64,000 nucleotides of DNA from Rhipicephalus microplus (Eukaryota > Arthropoda > Arachnida > Ixodida > Ixodidae). This document shows, piece by piece, positions 54,028-64,000 of the stretch. Location: positions 142,242,832 to 142,306,831 of the forward strand of contig NC_134710.1 in assembly GCF_043290135.1 (NCBI RefSeq). Reading direction: 5' to 3'. The notes below the pieces were generated by a model. It ran no database searches. It was given only the letters and a program-made list of their open reading frames with translations, and had not been told where the DNA came from. The position numbers and the translations under genes were made by a program. Position 1 is the first letter of the stretch, and each line of letters opens with the position of its first letter.

Positions 54028-54551
54028 TCAAACAGTGAACGTATTGGTCTGTGCAGTGCTCGAAGGAGCGGACGAAGAAACTGGGTCAGGAAGATTTGCT
54101 GGACGGGAATTGCATACGGACTGAAAATGTCCGATTTTTCCGCACGCAAGACAAGTGCGGTTTCTCGCGGGATACTGCGCAAAATTGGCTAAATGCCGAG
54201 CCGATCCGCAACGAAGGCAATGCGCGGTTGCGCTTGGAGAAAATTGCGAACGCGAGTTAGGAGCTCGGCGCTGTACCTGAAAACCATAATTTGGCGGAAT
54301 GGGGTCGCCATATTGCCGGCTTCCTCGCCCCCACGACGCAGAGAGGCCGCCATGTTGGCCGCCACAGAAGGACTGTGCAGGCGGGCGTTTATGTTGGCCG
54401 CCGCGCCGAGACGAAGACGAAGGGCCGCCATGTTGACGCGTCCCGTGAAACAAAGAGCCACCGCCTTGGCCCCCCGCAGCAGAAAGTTGCTGCACTGAAT
54501 CTGGAGCGAATCGCCCGAACTGGGAGCGAATAAGCTCGTCCTCTCGCGCAA
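54028..54551 (-). pseudogene. Gypsy C nucleocapsid with zinc knuckles
   Basis: A Gly/Arg/Gln-rich stretch (GGQHGGLSASWGRGSRQYGD) followed by two Cys/His motifs: a damaged first (CLRCGSARHLANFAQ) and an intact second, CLACGKIGHFQSVC. Nucleocapsid binds and packages the element RNA. Confidence 0.75.
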
Positions 54552-54559
54552 TCGAGAGG

Positions 54560-55059
54560 GCTTCGGATAATGAAATCGAGGAGCCTTTTTAAAGCATGCG
54601 GCAGCGGACGTTTTGCTAGGCTACCTCGGTGAAAAGCAGATGGCGGATCATATCGTCCTCGAGCGCGCCGAAGCCGCACGACGCGGCGAGCGTTCGAAGA
54701 GAAGTAATGAACTCGGCGACTGGCTCGCCAGGCAATTGTCGCCTTTCTTGGAATTTTACGCGTGCGAGATAATCGCACGAGACATCTTTAAAATGCTCAT
54801 CGAAAAGAGCAACAGCATTCTTGAAGGCATCGCCCAACGCTGGCGTCGGCGACGCGTTGGTGGCGTCCAAAGTATCGAAGAGCTTTAACCCGGCAGGGCC
54901 CAACGCGTTGAGCAGCAGGGCCTTGCGACGCTCGGGCTTGCTGGCGTCTTCCCCGGCCCCGTCTGCGTAGGTCTGAAACACCAATTTCCAGTCCGCTCAT
55001 GGAAGTGGCGGGTCTCTGGGCGAATGAAGAAATAGGGGAGGTGGAATAGGAGACACCAT
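54560..55059 (-). pseudogene. Gypsy C gag capsid region
   Basis: The ATG at 55057-55059 opens MVSPIPPPLFLHSPRDPPLP, then a TGA replaces an expected Trp, and the same frame continues with ADWKLVFQTYADGAG, ALLLNALGPAGLKLFDTLDA, LARVKFQERRQLPGEPVAEF and RTLAASCGFGALEDDMIRHL, a Gypsy capsid sequence. Confidence 0.8.
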
Positions 55060-55296
55060 TTCAAGCAAGAAGAATGTAGAGGTGCAGACGAGAAGAAAAT
55101 GATGCCAGTACACTGTTTGAAGAAGACGACAAAGACGGCGTAACTGAATGAAAAAGGGATGAAGTGACGCAGCACGCAGTAGCCACCTTGCTGGGAACAA
55201 AGAGCGTCTTGGGCTAGCAGGGTAGGTCTATTAGAAGCAAGAAAAAGACGAACACGGAGAACGAAATGGGTTCTAACAGGTCCTCATCGCCATTGC

Positions 55297-55564
55297 TGTG
55301 TTGGGGGCTGGCTGGTCCCGACGAAGGAGAAGAAGAACACGGCCGACGGAGACGTACGCGGCCGGTGGGGACGCCGACCAGCCTGAACACGCGGGTTGGC
55401 GCAAAGCGCCGAAAAGAAGAACAGCCGCACTCCATGGTTACCCAACACACACTGGTTTTATTTTACAGTCGCCTTGAAATTCTTGATTAAGGACCTTATC
55501 CTGGATGCCAAAGCGGCGCCCCCTGGCATCCTCACATGTCATTCCGAAACCCCAGAACACAACA
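55297..55564 (-). repeat. Gypsy C 5' LTR
   Basis: 268 bp, matches 50140-50402 with scattered differences. Next to it on the inside (minus strand) TGGCGATGAGGACCTGTT starts with TGG and is the probable primer binding site; I cannot name the tRNA. Confidence 0.88.
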
Positions 55565-56297
55565 AAGACGCCATGTAAAAGTGTAAACCATACCTTTTTT
55601 TATTTCTCTATGGTACTATGCAGGTGCAACACCTTCTAGATTTCCTGTGTCACCCAGATGAGCGCGAAACGCCGGTCATCTATGGCGGCGCTGCCTACGT
55701 GGAGTAAGGGTCTTTGTACTCGGCCTTTGAGATTGGTAATTTTGGCGTACGTTACTGATTTCAAATTATGCCTTGCAAGAAAAAGTTGCTTCTTAAATGA
55801 TGGCGTCACTTACGTAGGATTAATTATAATTACGTTTACGCCTTTTTGAAACTTTTTTACATTAATTTTGTTGCACAAAAGCTCCAAAAACGTAAAACCC
55901 TTTTTGAAGACACCCTTACATGAGTGGCGCCACCAACGTAGTTCCGACTACCGCCGCTTCCCAAGTGACCGCCAATATGCATGGGAAATCTAGGAGGCAT
56001 TGGTGTGGGACACGGGCAACGTTGTAGTGACGTTGACCACGTGAACGGGGTAGGCGGCTGCTTTGAAGCAGTTCGGGGCGCCCGGTTAGTTGTTAAACAG
56101 CTAGAGCCGAACGCGGAGGGGACCTAGTGAGGCTACTAGCGAAATTGAACACGTATATTTGTGGCGTAGGCGGCAGCTTCAAACAGTTGTTCAGGCAGAA
56201 GAGTTAACGGAGGCGGCTGGATAGCGGGACTAAGGTTGAACGTAGGGCTGTCGGGCGCTGGGTCCGATGATCGGGCGGGCGATGATCGGGCGGGCGA
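55565..56297. other. No recognisable gene
   Basis: Between Gypsy C and the next LINE. 56250-56320 has short GATCGGGCGGGC repeats that may belong to the 5' UTR of the LINE. Confidence 0.4.
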
Positions 56298-56497
56298 TGG
56301 TCGGGCAGGCGATGGCTGTGCGAGGCACTGAAGGCGGCCGTGCAGCGCACGGAGGCTAGCATCGAGGGGCTTCAGGGGGAGCTTAGGACGGAATGGGAGC
56401 AGAGGATAGAACAGCTAGGACCAGAGGATAGCAGAGGATAAAACAGCTCGAAGCGTCGCATGAGTGGGAGGAGGCTACCGCCATCCTATTAGAGCAA

Positions 56498-57529
56498 ATG
56501 AAGGGCGATCATCAAAAAGAACAGGAAGGGCAGACCGAGCTCGAGCAGCGGGTAAAGGAGCTGATGGCGCTTTGCCCCGGCCCCGAGCGTTGTCAGGCGG
56601 AAGGCATGGGTAGCGGAGAAGGTGACAGGAAGGAAGTAACAGGGGAGAAGGGAGGTAAGGGGGCCGCAGTGTCTGGCCACATTACAGAGGCCCCGACAAC
56701 ATGCAGCTCGGTGGTGCTGCAGTCTTCGAGCAGGGCAGGAATACAGGACAGACGGCAGAGAGAGAAACAGGTGAAGCAAACAGGGGAGCCACCACAAACA
56801 GGAAGCCAGCGACTGGAGCGTAGAAGGGTCCTGGTGGTGGGGGACTCTAACGTGGCCAGGGTTAGGGATGGCGTCTTCAAGACAGTGAAGGAAGATGGGA
56901 GAGTGAGGGTGGAGGCCCAGTCAGGGAAGGGCGTGGTGGATGCACTGGCCAAAGCTCAGGAGGTTGTAGAAGACAGCATGGAGGGTGAAAATCTTGTCAT
57001 TATTCATGCTGGGCTCAATGATGTATTGAAGGGCAAGGATCAGAACCTTCAAAGACAGTTAAAGGATGGGATGCGTGAGCTCCGAGAAGCCTCTGGAAGT
57101 GTGTATGTGACCTGTGGCCATATGCACAGTCCCAGAGGTCTGGGGGCACAGTCTCGTGGGATTGAAAGGAGGGTAGTGGATGCCAACTGTGTGATCAAGG
57201 GTATGAGCCGGCAACTCGGATACAGCGTAATGGAAGTGAACCAAGACGTCTACGAGCCCGGCGCTCGCCCCTTTGCACAGGATGGCATTCACGACAGTGG
57301 TGCGACGGGCAGGAGGGTTGGTAATAGGATGGGTCGTCAAGCCACAGCTTTTTTAGGGGTGGCCCAGAGCTCTGAGGCCAACAGTGTAGCCGAAGGCGGT
57401 TCTAAAGGGGCACAAATATTCGAGCCACACGAAGTCCGGGGGAGAACAAATCGACGTAAGCACAAGGGCCGAGCTAAGACAGACATAGGCTATATTAACA
57501 TGCAGGGTGGCAGGAATTGGTTAAAGTGA
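56498..57529 (+). pseudogene. LINE ORF, coiled coil and SGNH-hydrolase domain
   Basis: Open for 343 codons. An N-terminal charged coiled coil (EQEGQTELEQRVKELM) and a Gly/Ser/Gln-rich linker come first. An SGNH-type domain follows: block I RRVLVVGDSNVARV with the nucleophile Ser in GDSN, a block III-like IHAGLNDVLKG, and near the end PFAQDGIHDSGATGRRVGNR, where DGIH carries the catalytic Asp and His. The frame runs directly into the endonuclease (DIGYINMQGGRNWLK) and is stopped by a TGA where Trp is expected. Esterase domains of this class are known in ORF1 of CR1-type LINEs; here it is in the same frame as the endonuclease. Confidence 0.8.
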
Positions 57530-58560
57530 GAAGAGATAGAAGGGCAGTTGAGGCAGGAGAAACTGATGGTATATGGGGTTGTGGAGACACATTTTCGGGA
57601 CATGGAGTGACCACCTTGCAATCCGGACTACGTATGGGAGTATTGTAATAGCACAGAAGGCAGCTGAAAGGGGGGTGGTATTGGGGAATTCATTCATAAA
57701 AGTATGGACTGGCAAAAGGTCAAGCAGGAGTGCAAGGAACATTTATGGGTCAAAAGGAAAGTGGCAGGGCAAATGACACTCCTTGGTTTGGTGTACTTGT
57801 GAACGGGGGGAGCAAAGGCCAAAGAGGAAAACCAGGCAATGGTCGAGTGTATATCAAAGGACATTGAGGAATTGAGAGGAGAGTGCGAGATAACTATACT
57901 AGGAGATATGGATGCGCACATAGAAGACAATGATGGGTATACTGACTCAACTGGCAAAATGATCATAGATATGTGTGAAAGGCATGATTTGATCATTTGC
58001 AACAGCACTGAGAAGTGTGAAGGGCAAATAACTTGGGACGTAGGAAGGCTGCAGTCGACGAAAGATTACGCACTGATGTCACGCAGGATGTATGATAAGC
58101 TCAGGGGAATGCACATAGATGAAGGTGGCTCCAGTAGTCGGGGGAGTGATCACAAACCTATCAAGCTAAGTTTTGGAAGAGCAGTGAAAGTGGGAAGGAG
58201 ACAAGATGAGCAACTACAGAAAAATTTTCATTCAGAAAGGCAAATTGCAATTGCTACTAAACAAATTGAGAAAGTAATCACTGAGGATAAAAAAACAGTG
58301 TGGACATACACAAATCTAATCAGACTGTTTGAGCTAGAGCTTGCTAAGGCACGTGACAAGTCACCCCAGAAAAAAAGACACAAGCCCAAGAGTTGGTGGG
58401 ATGAGGAAGTTAAGAGAGCCATAGCAAAACGTCAGGAAGATTCTAGGGAACACAGACATGCTAAGCGACGGGGTGAACCGATAGACGATGTTGAAAGAAA
58501 ATGGGACATCTTTCTAAGCTCTAGAAGAGAAGCATCCCTCCTGGTCACTGAAAAGATTTG
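57530..58560 (+). pseudogene. LINE endonuclease (broken)
   Basis: Continues in frame from the SGNH part: EEIEGQLRQEKLMVYGVVET-HF with the Glu of the APE family, then stops and shifts. The frame from 57839 reads ITILGDMDAHIEDNDGYTDS, the ITWDVGRLQSTKDYALMSRR block and RGSDHKPIKLSF with the catalytic SDH. A Lys/Glu-rich linker (KPKSWWDEEVKRAIAKRQED) leads to the RT and stops at 58558-58560. Confidence 0.75.
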
Positions 58561-59429
58561 AAGAAAGGGTTCTCAGTGGCTGGCAGAAGCACATAAAAAG
58601 GACAGAAAGGCAGCTGCGAAATTTTGGAACCGTCTAAACTCCCTAAGAAATGAAACAAGTCTAGAGCAGAGGTTTATAACTACAGCTCGCGGTGCTAGGC
58701 TAGAAGGGGACGAAGCTATTGTATATATAAAAACAAGGGTGACCGAAAAATTTCAACAAAGAAGTGTCTTATGCACCAGAATAGACGAGGATGGTTCTTG
58801 TGGTGCAATGGCTCCATTTTCACAACGAAAGTGGGAAAGGGCTGAGAAGAGGGTTCCAAGTAGTACATCAACAGGCACATATGGCATTCCAATTATGTTT
58901 ATAAAGACATTGGGTCCGAAGTCTAAACAGACTTTCTTGAACTTTTTTTTTGAACTTTGAACTTTATTATGAATAAACAACATACAGTAAAGAAAAACAT
59001 GTTAGCAACATCTGGATCCTTAGCAGAATGCTAGTATGGATCCATGCAATTAAAACATACATTAATTAGAGGCAGGAGAAAGAGTTGTATAATGAACGAC
59101 ATTTTAGTTTAAGATGCAGACTTTGAGAGAGGCAGTAAGAAGAACACTAATCGATGGTGAAGTCCCCGTTGGATGGAAGCTTAGCAGGATGAGCATGATC
59201 TATAAAGGAAAGGGGGACAAAGCTGACATAAGCAACTACCACCCTATAACAGTGACATCATGTCTACAAGTTGGCGATGCAGGCATGGATAGAGGATGAA
59301 GGGGTGCCGGGAGAACTGCAGAATGCGTTTCGGAAACACAGGAGGTTGGAAGACAATCTGTTCTCACTGACGCAGTGCATCGAAATAGCAGAAAAGGAAC
59401 TAAGGCCCATGTGGATAGCAAGGGAAGAA
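58561..59429 (+). pseudogene. LINE reverse transcriptase, N-terminal fragment
   Basis: Linker (AAAKFWNRLNSLRNETSLEQ), then after the small insertion LREAVRRTLIDGEVPVGWKL, SMIYKGKGDKADISNYHPIT and, in a shifted frame, LQNAFRKHRRLEDNLFSLTQ, IEIAEKELRPMWIA. The palm with the YADD box is missing; beyond 59429 unrelated sequence begins. Confidence 0.75.
58936..59116 (-). mobile_element. Small insertion with 8-bp duplication, unclassified
   Basis: About 180 bp starting with a T-rich edge (GAACTTTTTTTTTGAACTTTG) inside the LINE RT, flanked by CAGACTTT at 58928-58935 and 59117-59124. Poly(T) at the left suggests the 3' tail of a minus-strand retroelement fragment. Confidence 0.5.
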
Positions 59430-59682
59430 GTGCCCTTAGGTATACACTTCTTTCCCTTGTTCATTAACGAGGGTCTCGTACTGGCAGACTTGGTGCCTTT
59501 AGGTTGTATACGAGGGACTATTGGTCAGCTGCCTGCTCGTAATAAGTTCACGTGCTACGTGACAACACACAGACTCAGAAAAGAGTGTTCCACACTCGCC
59601 ACCATGGCTACAGATGCTGACTGACACTCCAACGTTAAAATTCACATATAAACCAAATAAAGTGGATGTGGGGATAGCCGCT

Positions 59683-59757
59683 GTGATAGCTCAGTGGTTA
59701 GACCATCGAACACATTATTTGAAGGTCGTAGGCTTGATTCCTGCTCAAGGAAAGTTA
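59683..59757 (+). mobile_element. tRNA-like SINE head
   Basis: GATAGCTCAGTGGTTAGACC forms a good A-box and GCTTGATTCCTGC a degenerate B-box. No cloverleaf gene is evident; it is more likely part of a SINE. Confidence 0.5.
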
Positions 59758-59830
59758 TTTTTTCGCCCATTTTGTTCCTTCTTATTTACATTTCATTGGT
59801 TCTAATAACTTCCCCTATACATTCCTTGGC

Positions 59831-59850
59831 ATTATTGTCTGTTAGATCTC

Positions 59851-59920
<70 letters not shown>

Positions 59921-60143
59921 GAAGTATAATTCAATGGGCCAGTTAGTCTTCGTGAAGACGGAAGCATTGTCAACAAGGATAAATATATTTATTTCCCAAC
60001 AGTTCTGGGAGGGGTCCTCCCTTCATCAGGGGATGAAGGAAGGACTCATCCCCTGATGAAGGGAGGACCCCTCCTGAAACTGTTGGGAAATAAATATATT
60101 TATCCTTGTTGACAACGCTCCCGTTGTGCCATATCCCTTACCG

Positions 60144-60228
<85 letters not shown>

Positions 60229-60242
60229 CTGTTAGATTTCAT
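59831..60242. repeat. Palindromic Penelope 3'-end remnant between (TA)n tracts, with 22-bp flanking repeats
   Basis: A 22-bp sequence (ATTATTGTCTGTTAGATCTC-AT) occurs at 59831-59852 and again, one base changed, at 60221-60242. Between them are (TA)n (59853-59917), a near-perfect palindrome of about 145 bp (59969-60113) and a second (TA)n (60143-60220). The palindrome arms end in AAATAAATATATTTATCC and meet near 60040. Confidence 0.8.
60053..60080 (+). ncRNA. Hammerhead-like ribozyme core in the palindrome
   Basis: CTGATGA, a hairpin (GGGAGG/CCTCCT) and GAAAC. The arm in the opposite orientation has the same CTGATGA (60023-60029 on the minus strand) with a slightly changed GAAA. The layout equals that in the Penelope ends at 32015 and 34152. 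Confidence 0.45.
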
Positions 60243-61224
60243 TAATATTGTGTCAACACACAGAAAAACGACCCCATAGGTATACACTTCTGTCTCTTCA
60301 GAAAGTCAAATCTTTTAAATGCTAGGTATTTAATTGGTGAAAAACTTTCAATATACATTTCTGAAAAAATAAGGTTTGCAGAGAACTGCAGTAGTATATG
60401 TTTAGTTATTACTGCAGATGACTTCAAGTATGGCATATCTCTTAACGTGTAATGGGCACATACATGTGCACATACATGTGCACCGTCACTGCACAGTAAA
60501 AGTTATTGCAGTTGATGAATGAGGGAACCAAGTTTTTTTTATTAATTGCAGCGACATAAACTGCATGCTTAGTGCATATTGGGTTCTTTCGAGAGAACCG
60601 AAGACGCACTTCACATCCAGACATATTGTTGCGAAACGAACTTGTACTGCAAATGAAACAGGTTTTGCAAGGATCGAATAAATACAGGTGATAATTAACA
60701 GCATGATGTTGTAAAACCAACATGACTATCACAACTGTATTAATTATAACAGCCGAGTTTATTTTATGACTTAATTTTTATTGTTTATTTTCCCGGTGGC
60801 TACGTGTAGAAAAGTTGTGAGTGAGTCGTTGAAAGAGATTTGGTTGTATACAGTAGTGGTGATATTCCAGCTCGCTCATTTCTTTTTATATGATCAATAT
60901 AACCATGAAAAATATATCGGTGCAGGCAGTGCGAGAATGTTTGAGAAACTTCTAGATTATTTAGACTATTTGTGTGTATGACGCGTACAAGGAGTCAAGT
61001 TACTAACACAGTTTTTATAACTGTGCTCCCAACGTGAGCCTCCGCGATAACGCTCGTTTCTCCTTTAAACGTCAGCTTATATGGCCACCTTTCTCATAAA
61101 ACGGTATACTGTCATGAACACACATGACAATAGATTGTGCACGAATTAGATCGTCAGATGAGAAGCGGTTCTGAATGTCTGACGAAGGATGTACATGTAC
61201 ATCGAACTATATATAAAGTATGTG
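60243..61224. other. No recognisable gene
   Basis: AT-rich sequence with short frames only. Confidence 0.45.
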
Positions 61225-61640
61225 AGCTAGCTCAAGTGCGTTGGCAGGCTAGTTTGTTTATCATACTTGTATGCGCGATAGCTTTAGATAATCATGTCAT
61301 GTAATCACAAATATCATCTCTAGAGATAATGTTGACTTTGATCTACTCGTTTGAGTCAAAATTGCGTCGTTGTGACCAGAGTTGAAAATGGTGGAAACAA
61401 AAAAAAATTTGCGTTACTTAGCCCTGAATTCTCAGGTTACAATCCGTGCGTTTGTGTGTGCATTCACACCTGTAAAAGCACACGGAGATGTCAATTTGAT
61501 GCGCAAGAGATGTTAACTCTTATTAGTCTGCTTGCCATGAGCAACCCAAGACGTTGGATACCTTTCGTTACATATATAGTTAGATTTTTGACAGCCACAC
61601 CTTCGATCTAATCGTGCGGCAAGGAAGTTTATTCTGTGTA
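61225..61640 (+). repeat. Long inverted repeat, left arm
   Basis: Homologous, in inverted orientation, to 62850-63290. Best-conserved block: GGCTAGTTTGTTTATCATACTT and the segments around GGTGGAAAC, TTACTTAGCCC and GTGCATTCACAC. I estimate about 75% identity by eye over some 350-400 bp. Confidence 0.65.
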
Positions 61641-62849
<1,209 letters not shown>

Positions 62850-63290
62850 CTAAACAAACCGCATGCAGGAGCATTGATCAAAGGTGTGCTTGTCAAAAGT
62901 TAATTATATATGACAAAATCGTTGTTGGACCTCTTGGATGTGGCTCTTGACAACCATGCCATTTAGAATTAACACCTCGTGCACATCAAAGTGATATTTT
63001 CATGTGCTTTTTCAAGTGTGAATCCACATAAAGATAGTTGCATGTACAGCACTTTGTCGGATGGAAACAGGACAATTTGGGGCTAAGTAACATGCATACT
63101 TTCGTTTCCACCAATTTCACATCGAGTCAAATCAGTGTATGTTCGACTCCAGCCTCTAGATTAGAGTCAGTGTTATTTTTAGAAACCAAATGTGTGGTGA
63201 TGTGACGTGGTTACCTCCAGCTATTGCGCATATAAGTATGATAAACAAACTAGCCCGCCAATGCGTCCAGTCACTGTACGATATGTTTAT
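62850..63290 (-). repeat. Long inverted repeat, right arm
   Basis: Counterpart of 61225-61640. The two arms may be two opposite copies of one dispersed repeat or the ends of a foldback element about 2.1 kb long. Confidence 0.65.
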
Positions 63291-64000
63291 TACAATCCCT
63301 AGTCCACAAAGATGACTGATTAGGACCCCATAAAATACGCATCGTTATCCTGGAGGCTTGCATTTAGACTACTCGTGCCGTGGGCGCAAATAGTCTAAAA
63401 CAATTTAGTAAAAGTTTTCCAAAAATTTTGATACGGCCATGGCAGTCGAAGGCCTAAAAATGAGCGTGCCCACTCTTGCAGCAAAAGCAATAATAAAAAT
63501 TATACAATCAACTTGGTTGTTATAAACTACAGTTGTGGCTCTCATGTGGGCCGGCTCTGGGATTTATAATATAATATGCAGTGAATTATCACCTGTATGC
63601 CTTGGAAGCTATGGTTGCTGCAGACTTCGTTGACACGTTCACGCAAACGCCATTAATGACTTTGCACGACTTGTTTCACTTGCAGTGAGAATCTACATCT
63701 TACGTAACATATTTTTAGGCTCAAAGAGAAAACCCACGGCAAGCCATGTTTCTGTAGCTGCAACGAATATTTAATGAAAACTTTATTGGCTCAATTCATT
63801 GCAATAACTTTTGCTGTGAAGTGAAGATGTGCATATGCAATATTTAGATCGGCCGAGCTATAAGTGACGTACCATACTTTCAGATCATCCTCAGTACAAA
63901 TTAAAAAGTGCCTATAATCCTGCAGTTCCCGAGAATATCCATTTCTCTCAGAAAGGTGTGTTTAATGTTTTTCACCAATACATATATAGCACTGGAAACC
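63291..64000. other. No recognisable gene
   Basis: AT-rich sequence to the right edge of the window, short frames only. Confidence 0.45.

Larger units (their letters stand above)
50140..55564 (-). mobile_element. Ty3/Gypsy LTR retrotransposon C, degenerate
   Basis: Minus-strand Gypsy element with LTRs at 50140-50402 and 55297-55564 and all domains in order: gag, zinc knuckle, protease, RT, RNase H, integrase. It lies immediately upstream of exon 1 of the pseudogene, outside the gene. No target duplication can be seen (outer flanks CCTGC and AAGAC). The LTRs are clearly more diverged than those of B, including a ~17-bp insertion in the right copy, so it is older. Pol needs many frameshifts. 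Confidence 0.9.
56298..59429 (+). mobile_element. Tick LINE with SGNH-hydrolase domain, truncated in the RT
   Basis: A plus-strand LINE with a coiled-coil start (LCEALKAAVQRTEASIEGLQ), an SGNH/GDSL-like domain, an endonuclease domain in the same frame, and the first part of the RT (GKGDKADISNYHPITVTS, LQNAFRKHRRLEDNLFSLTQ), after which it breaks off at about 59429. The clade is not certain. A ~180-bp foreign insertion lies at 58936-59116. Several stops make it inactive. Confidence 0.75.

Overview
This window looks like gene-poor nuclear DNA of a hard (ixodid) tick. The pointers are three full copies of a tRNA-derived SINE that resembles the tick family Ruka, a mix of Ty3/Gypsy, BEL/Pao, Penelope, CR1-like and L1/Tx1-like elements, split exons, and (TA)n, (CA)n and (TCTA)n microsatellites. 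The organism call is an inference; nothing here is bacterial or organellar.

Host genes are few. A minus-strand exon at 5793-6034 encodes the start of a divergent neuronal-calcium-sensor-like protein with an N-myristoylation-type start (MGLTKS) and a splice donor. A second minus-strand gene, PM20D2-like (peptidase M20 family), is recognisable from four separated exons at 49745-49903, 23934-24109, 13284-13535 and 12254-12774. It has in-frame stops, frameshifts and a lost active-site Asp, so it is an unprocessed pseudogene about 37.6 kb long. Its introns hold most of the transposons.

Layout. 1-223: start of a probable LINE ORF1. 332-4350: truncated Gypsy element A. 4541-4619: (TA)n. 5793-6034: calcium-sensor exon. 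9356-9596 and 11244-11488: SINEs with target-site duplications (TSDs). 12254-13535: 3' exons of the pseudogene. 14131-21474: complete L1/Tx1-like LINE with a 16-bp TSD, interrupted in ORF1 by a CR1-like element (about 18641-21040). 22201-23768: long-TIR DNA transposon carrying a CR1 3' fragment. 24416-43097: Gypsy element B with both LTRs and a 4-bp TSD. It contains a CR1-like LINE (27540-40505), which contains a BEL/Pao element (31880-39921, 5-bp TSD), which contains a Penelope element (31929-34218, 12-bp TSD). 43647-48212: putative TIR transposon with dense subterminal repeats. 50140-55564: degenerate Gypsy element C. 56298-59429: LINE with an SGNH-hydrolase domain in the same frame as its endonuclease. 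59853-60220: palindromic Penelope remnant. 61225-63290: long inverted repeat.

The most interesting points are mechanistic. Both long CR1-like elements carry tandem 5' monomers, each ending in a TATA box about 30 bp before the next monomer, and both place a 2A-type ribosome-skipping motif (DIEENPGP, DIETNPGP) at the start of ORF1. The Penelope element is a mirror structure whose two outward 3' ends carry hammerhead-like cores. The nested block has clean target duplications, so the order of insertion can be read directly. Nearly all element coding regions contain stops or frameshifts and are probably inactive.
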